Assembly (NCBI RefSeq): GCF_043641665.1
Contig: NC_092192.1
Coordinates: 15,531,158 to 15,595,157 of the forward strand
Direction of reading: 5' to 3'
DNA from: Enoplosus armatus
Taxonomy: Eukaryota > Chordata > Actinopteri > Centrarchiformes > Enoplosidae
Length of the DNA stretch: 64,000 bases
Part shown: in pieces, positions 62,879-64,000 of the stretch
Numbering within the stretch: position 1 is the stretch's first letter
How the letters are laid out: every line of letters begins with the position of its first letter
Notes under the pieces: generated by a model
Databases searched by the model: none
What the model was told of the DNA's origin: nothing
The model's input: the letters and a program-made list of their open reading frames with translations, nothing else
Position numbers and translations under genes: made by a program

Positions 62879-64000
62879 CAGCACTATTCACACCTTCTGA
62901 GGACTGAATCCACGTCCAGATAATCCCCATCCAAATAATAAGAGCAACACACACAAGCGTGTTAATACTGTTTTAGCCCAGATAAGCAGTCAGCCACCGG
63001 TGCAGGCTGCTCTGAGGAGTTAAAATCACCTCCTTTCATGTTTGCTTTGGGGTTCAAAATATACTGCAAGTACATTAGTGCACATATTTGATTTTCTGTC
63101 AAAATCTATACAATGTAGAATCCTCATGTAGATTTATTTGTCCTTTTTTTCCTGCTCTCTGCTGCACAGTGTCCACTAATAATCAGCTTCAGATGGAGGA
63201 TGTCCCATCTGCAACGTCAGCTTTTAAAGTAAACAAGTGGCTGGACAGTCGGGCCTGAAGTGGACACGTCCCAGGGTGTGAAACTACTGAGAGAAAGAGA
63301 AAGTTTTTTTTTCTTTTCTTTTTTGCATTGTTTTTTTTTTTTTTGGCCAAACCTCAGCTTGACGAAGCCAAACAAAAGAGCGAGGGAGTGCTTACATTGT
63401 GGCTGAAGTGTTAGGCACTGCAAAAAATAAAAATGAGATTTTTTTTTTCATGTTTCTGATAAAACACAGTAAGGCAATTTGATTATGGCTGACTGATAGC
63501 AATATAAGTTTCCGGTCTGTCTTCAGTAAGGTTCAATATATTCGCAATTTAGACTCAGGAGAGAAACAACACTTTTTTTCCATCTTCACATCCCATTTTA
63601 AGATTACCTGTGTAAAAACAGCTACAATCAAAAATGAGGCACTTTATAAAAGAGTATATAGATATCTAGGCTATATAGTATTAATCATTATATGTATACT
63701 GTATATTTTATATACCATTGTAATGTGTCACTTTATATTAGAATTGTGTTAACTGAAAACAAACTACAGCATGTACTATAGTTTCTGTCATTCTACTTGT
63801 ATACTGTAGTTTATACTATTGTATAATATACAGTTATAATAGAAAAGCTCAGTTGCCAAAAAAGTATTTACACTTTGACTTTTCTTTGAAGATTTTGTGC
63901 AACACGTTGGTTCAAAGTGCATTAATATGAGATCTTGTTTGGTCGTAATGAACTCAAAAGTGCTGAATAATTTTATACTGAGATGGAAAGGAAACGGCAG

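Larger units (their letters stand above)
57778..64000. other. 6.2 kb without a confident gene
   Basis: AT-rich sequence with homopolymer and simple runs: C14 then A9 at about 60595, (GA)n at 62846-62877, T runs near 63305 and 63335. The stretch about 60640-63500 is of more even composition and looks like intron or a long 3' UTR, possibly of a minus-strand gene beyond the right edge, but no coding exon supports that. Confidence 0.4.

Overview
The window is vertebrate nuclear DNA, almost certainly from a ray-finned (teleost) fish. It has GT-AG introns, short intergenic gaps, teleost-type repeats (a Tc1-like transposase relic, L2/Rex-like LINE pieces whose tails are short tandem units) and proteins that align best by eye with fish or human orthologues. 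I rebuilt every gene by joining exons at GT/AG sites and checking that reading phase carries across. All identifications are from memory of the protein families; no database was searched.

Layout. 1-2448 (-): mrps31, with the 3' end cut by the window edge. 2449-4443: divergent promoter region and a decayed Tc1-like transposon. 4444-8654 (+): taf6, complete, 14 coding exons. 10309-12775 (+): sat2-like polyamine/thialysine acetyltransferase, 6 exons. 14612-17312 (-): cldn15-like claudin, 5 exons, with a second, phase-compatible claudin first exon upstream at 18945-19161. 22925-26997 (-): grk1 rhodopsin kinase, 7 exons, ending in a CaaX box. 32982-36307 (+): slc25a35 mitochondrial carrier, 5 exons. 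41261-44505 (-): mpdu1, 7 exons. 45173-46812 and 50617-52531 (+): two tandem TM4SF4/5-like genes, separated by a LINE that itself carries a second LINE in the opposite direction. 54123-56493 (-): slc25a15 ornithine carrier, 6 coding exons. 57673-57777 (+): a probable first coding exon of an unidentified gene. 57778-64000: no confident gene.

The genes do not form an operon or one pathway. They are ordinary single-copy housekeeping or tissue genes: mitochondrial translation, TFIID, polyamine acetylation, tight junctions, phototransduction shut-off, mitochondrial carriers, dolichol-sugar use and L6-type membrane proteins. The neighbourhood mixes genes that in human lie on 13q (MRPS31, SLC25A15, GRK1), 17p13 (SAT2, SLC25A35, MPDU1, TM4SF5) and 7q22 (TAF6, CLDN15).

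The most interesting signal is the claudin locus. Two 217-bp first exons end in the same phase but differ in charge in the first extracellular loop, and only one downstream set of exons is present. This suggests alternative promoters that switch the paracellular pore, as known for claudin-10. Secondary signals are a 96-bp block of perfect identity across an exon-intron border of the TM4SF duplicates, a CVLL prenylation box in Grk1, a G30 tract, a TA repeat lying against a splice donor, and two compact hairpins. I found no sign of a wholly new system.
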